Below are positions 6,447 through 7,814 of a DNA stretch of 7,814 bases, one piece after another. Under the pieces are notes generated by a model that saw nothing but the letters and a program-made list of their open reading frames with translations, searched no databases and was not told where the DNA came from. The stretch spans positions 1 to 7,814 of the forward strand of contig JBJKOY010000275.1 of the NCBI GenBank assembly GCA_046706945.1, read 5' to 3'. The position numbers were made by a program, and so were the translations under genes. This DNA is from FEN-1297 sp046706945 (GTDB lineage: Bacteria; Bacteroidota; Ignavibacteria; Ignavibacteriales; Ignavibacteriaceae). Within the stretch, counting starts at the first letter, position 1. Every line of letters starts with the position of its first letter.

Positions 6447-7085
6447 CTAATTATTATTTTTATATTTTTCCAATTGTATAGTATTGCCGCATAATTTTAA
6501 ATCCGAGTCCTCATTCGATGCAATAATTACTATATTGTTCCGGCCTTCGGATTCGATTATATCATAAACGGAATTTTTACCCTCGTTATCAAGATTTGAG
6601 GTGGGTTCGTCTAATATTATGAGATTCGGCGAGTGCATCAATGCAAAAAGGAACTTTAAGCGCTGCTTCATGCCGGACGAGTATGCTTTTACAAGGTCGT
6701 TTCTCCGCGGGAATAACAGAAACTTATTCAATAAATCTTCTATTTTTTCTTTATTAAAAGAAATTCCCCTAATGTCGGCAAAATAGCCTAAATTTTCCCA
6801 AGCGGTAAATTCTTCGTACAATACCAGATAAGGCGAAACAAACCCGATATGATTATGAAGTTTTTCGGGACTTATTTCTATCCCGTTATCCTTATGAATG
6901 ATTTTCCCCGACGTAGGTGAGTTTATCCCCGCTATTATTTTCACAAGCGTCGATTTTCCGGATCCGTTCGCTCCCGCAATTCCGAATATGCCGCTGCCCT
7001 CCATTTTAAAATCGAGAGCTTTAAATATTAATCTTCTGCCGAAGGATTTGCTTACGTCCGTTGCTTCCAGGGAATAATTATTCAT
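6447..7085 (-). CDS. ccmA: Heme-release ABC transporter ATP-binding protein CcmA
   Basis: CcmA is the cytoplasmic ATPase that works with CcmB. The 212-residue protein is a single ABC nucleotide-binding domain: Walker A GANGSGKST (38-46), signature YSSGMKQRL (135-143), Walker B with D-loop LIILDEPTSNLD (155-166, catalytic E160). Two normally conserved positions differ. The Q-loop reads GFVSPYLVLYEE (S84 where Gln is usual), and the H-loop reads IIASNED (N191 where His is usual). Size and position before ccmB-C-D-E support CcmA over a generic ABC ATPase, since the sequence alone is close to other short ATPases. The ATG at 7085 overlaps the end of the upstream surface-protein gene by 8 bases and has no clear Shine-Dalgarno, so re-initiation after that gene is likely. 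A TAG ends the gene at 6447-6449. Confidence 0.92.
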   Translation of the reverse strand: MNNYSLEATDVSKSFGRRLIFKALDFKMEGSGIFGIAGANGSGKSTLVKIIAGINSPTSGKIIHKDNGIEISPEKLHNHIGFVSPYLVLYEEFTAWENLGYFADIRGISFNKEKIEDLLNKFLLFPRRNDLVKAYSSGMKQRLKFLFALMHSPNLIILDEPTSNLDNEGKNSVYDIIESEGRNNIVIIASNEDSDLKLCGNTIQLEKYKNNN

Positions 7086-7814
7086 TCAGGATTACGAGTT
7101 TGCCTTTCGTTATGTTGCCGCCCGATTTAATTACGTAAATATACACACCCGAAGACAGTTTTTCATTATTGTTGTCCAATGCGTTCCAGGTAAGTACCTG
7201 TCTGCCCATTATATTGCTGATAACTTTTGAGTCCGAGTAAACAAGTTTCATCGCGATGCTGTATATATATAATTGAGCTTGACGCGTTGAATTGTAAGTG
7301 ACCGGGATATACAAATTATAATTATATCTATAATTAAAAGGTGAAGGGAAAACGAAATCCGAATTACTTACGCCTGTTTGACCGCTTACCACTACCAGGT
7401 TATTTAATACCGCGCCGGTCAGCCAGAGAGCAGGCTGCGCCGTGGAAAAATTGTAAAAGTAATCGTTGGTCAATAATGTCGTTCCGGAAGTCTGGGAGGT
7501 ATACAGATTGTATGTGAAAGGAATGTTTGTAAAGTTCGAATCCACTCCTTTGGATATATCCGCATTCGTTAAAATTACGGTGAGTGAATCGGGTGAACTA
7601 TAGGAGTTATTGTAATCCCTGGTAATCGACAAAAAATTATTGGTTAAAGGTTCGGTATAACCTTGAATATTAATGGACGAGGAGTTGAAACTCATGTTAT
7701 CGGCCGGCTTTATAACGGGATAATTAGCCGCGTCCTTAAAATATTTTCCGGGGACAGAACGGTAACCGGTAAAGAAAGTCCAGATACCGAAATTCGCGAA
7801 TTCGGTGCCGAAAG
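7078..7814 (-). CDS. Secreted/surface protein with C-terminal T9SS-type sorting domain, 5' end outside the window
   Basis: The frame is open from the right edge to a TAA at 7080-7078, giving at least 244 residues. The ATG at 7695 is internal, because 39 further codons without a stop precede it (reading FGTEFANFGIWTFF and on). The C-terminal part looks like the beta-sandwich (FlgD-like) domain found at the end of T9SS cargo: a PSPFNYRYN opening (visible residues 156-164), a strand with LYIYS, then the hallmark WNALDNNNEKLSSGVYIYVI and a final basic strand GKLVILNE. In known systems this domain directs export across the outer membrane and is removed or anchored. The preceding region is rich in Asn, Ser, Thr and Tyr, with TLLTNDYFYNF-like beta segments, and I do not recognise a catalytic domain. 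Its stop overlaps the ccmA start, so it is probably in the same transcript. Whether it has any tie to cytochromes cannot be seen. Confidence 0.85.
   Translation of the reverse strand, partial: FGTEFANFGIWTFFTGYRSVPGKYFKDAANYPVIKPADNMSFNSSSINIQGYTEPLTNNFLSITRDYNNSYSSPDSLTVILTNADISKGVDSNFTNIPFTYNLYTSQTSGTTLLTNDYFYNFSTAQPALWLTGAVLNNLVVVSGQTGVSNSDFVFPSPFNYRYNYNLYIPVTYNSTRQAQLYIYSIAMKLVYSDSKVISNIMGRQVLTWNALDNNNEKLSSGVYIYVIKSGGNITKGKLVILNE

Noticed and set aside
7078..7695. Complete 205-residue protein starting at the ATG at 7695
   Set aside because: No stop or ribosome site precedes it. 39 in-frame codons continue to the window edge, and no signal peptide follows the ATG, as would be expected for an exported protein.
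1..7814. CRISPR array, tRNA or rRNA genes, transposase
   Set aside because: No regularly spaced direct repeats, no tRNA-like cloverleaf or rRNA segment, and no transposase motif were seen on either strand.

Overview
The window carries a nearly complete cytochrome c maturation (System I, Ccm) gene cluster on the minus strand, read right to left as ccmA, ccmB, ccmC, ccmD, ccmE, ccmF. A secreted-protein gene with a C-terminal type IX secretion (T9SS) sorting-type domain lies upstream of it. A long tetratricopeptide-repeat (TPR) gene on the plus strand converges on ccmF. The T9SS-type C-terminus, the moderate GC content and the weak or absent Shine-Dalgarno sequences at several genes suggest a member of the Bacteroidota/Ignavibacteria/Calditrichota (FCB) side of the tree. 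Ignavibacteria would fit well, because most classical Bacteroidota use System II (CcsBA) instead of Ccm. This placement is inference.

Layout. 1-1605 (+) is a TPR protein cut by the left edge. Its frame is open back to base 1, so the first obvious start (a TTG at 310) is internal. 1611-4007 (-) is ccmF, and the two genes end 5 bases apart. 4008-4284 is a non-coding gap with a GC-rich, inverted-repeat-bearing element. 4285-4683 (-) is ccmE, 4673-4831 (-) is a short ccmD with a TTG start, 4835-5563 (-) is ccmC and 5596-6255 (-) is ccmB. 6256-6446 is an AT-rich gap without a gene. 6447-7085 (-) is ccmA. 7078-7814 (-) is the 3' part of the T9SS-type surface protein gene, open to the right edge and overlapping the ccmA start by 8 bases.

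How the genes work together. In System I, CcmA (ATPase), CcmB and CcmC, with the small protein CcmD, load heme onto CcmE and release holo-CcmE. CcmF then takes the heme and attaches it to the CXXCH motif of apocytochromes outside the cytoplasmic membrane. All the heme-handling histidines expected in CcmC and CcmF are visible.

The most notable point is that CcmE has a cysteine (C115, in a CxxxY motif) where classical CcmE has its heme-binding histidine. This variant is known from Desulfovibrio and archaea, where ccmG and ccmH can be missing, and neither gene is present here. The CcmA ATPase also lacks the usual Q-loop glutamine and H-loop histidine, and CcmF is enlarged. Together these suggest a divergent Ccm pathway. 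Nothing here is an entirely unknown system.
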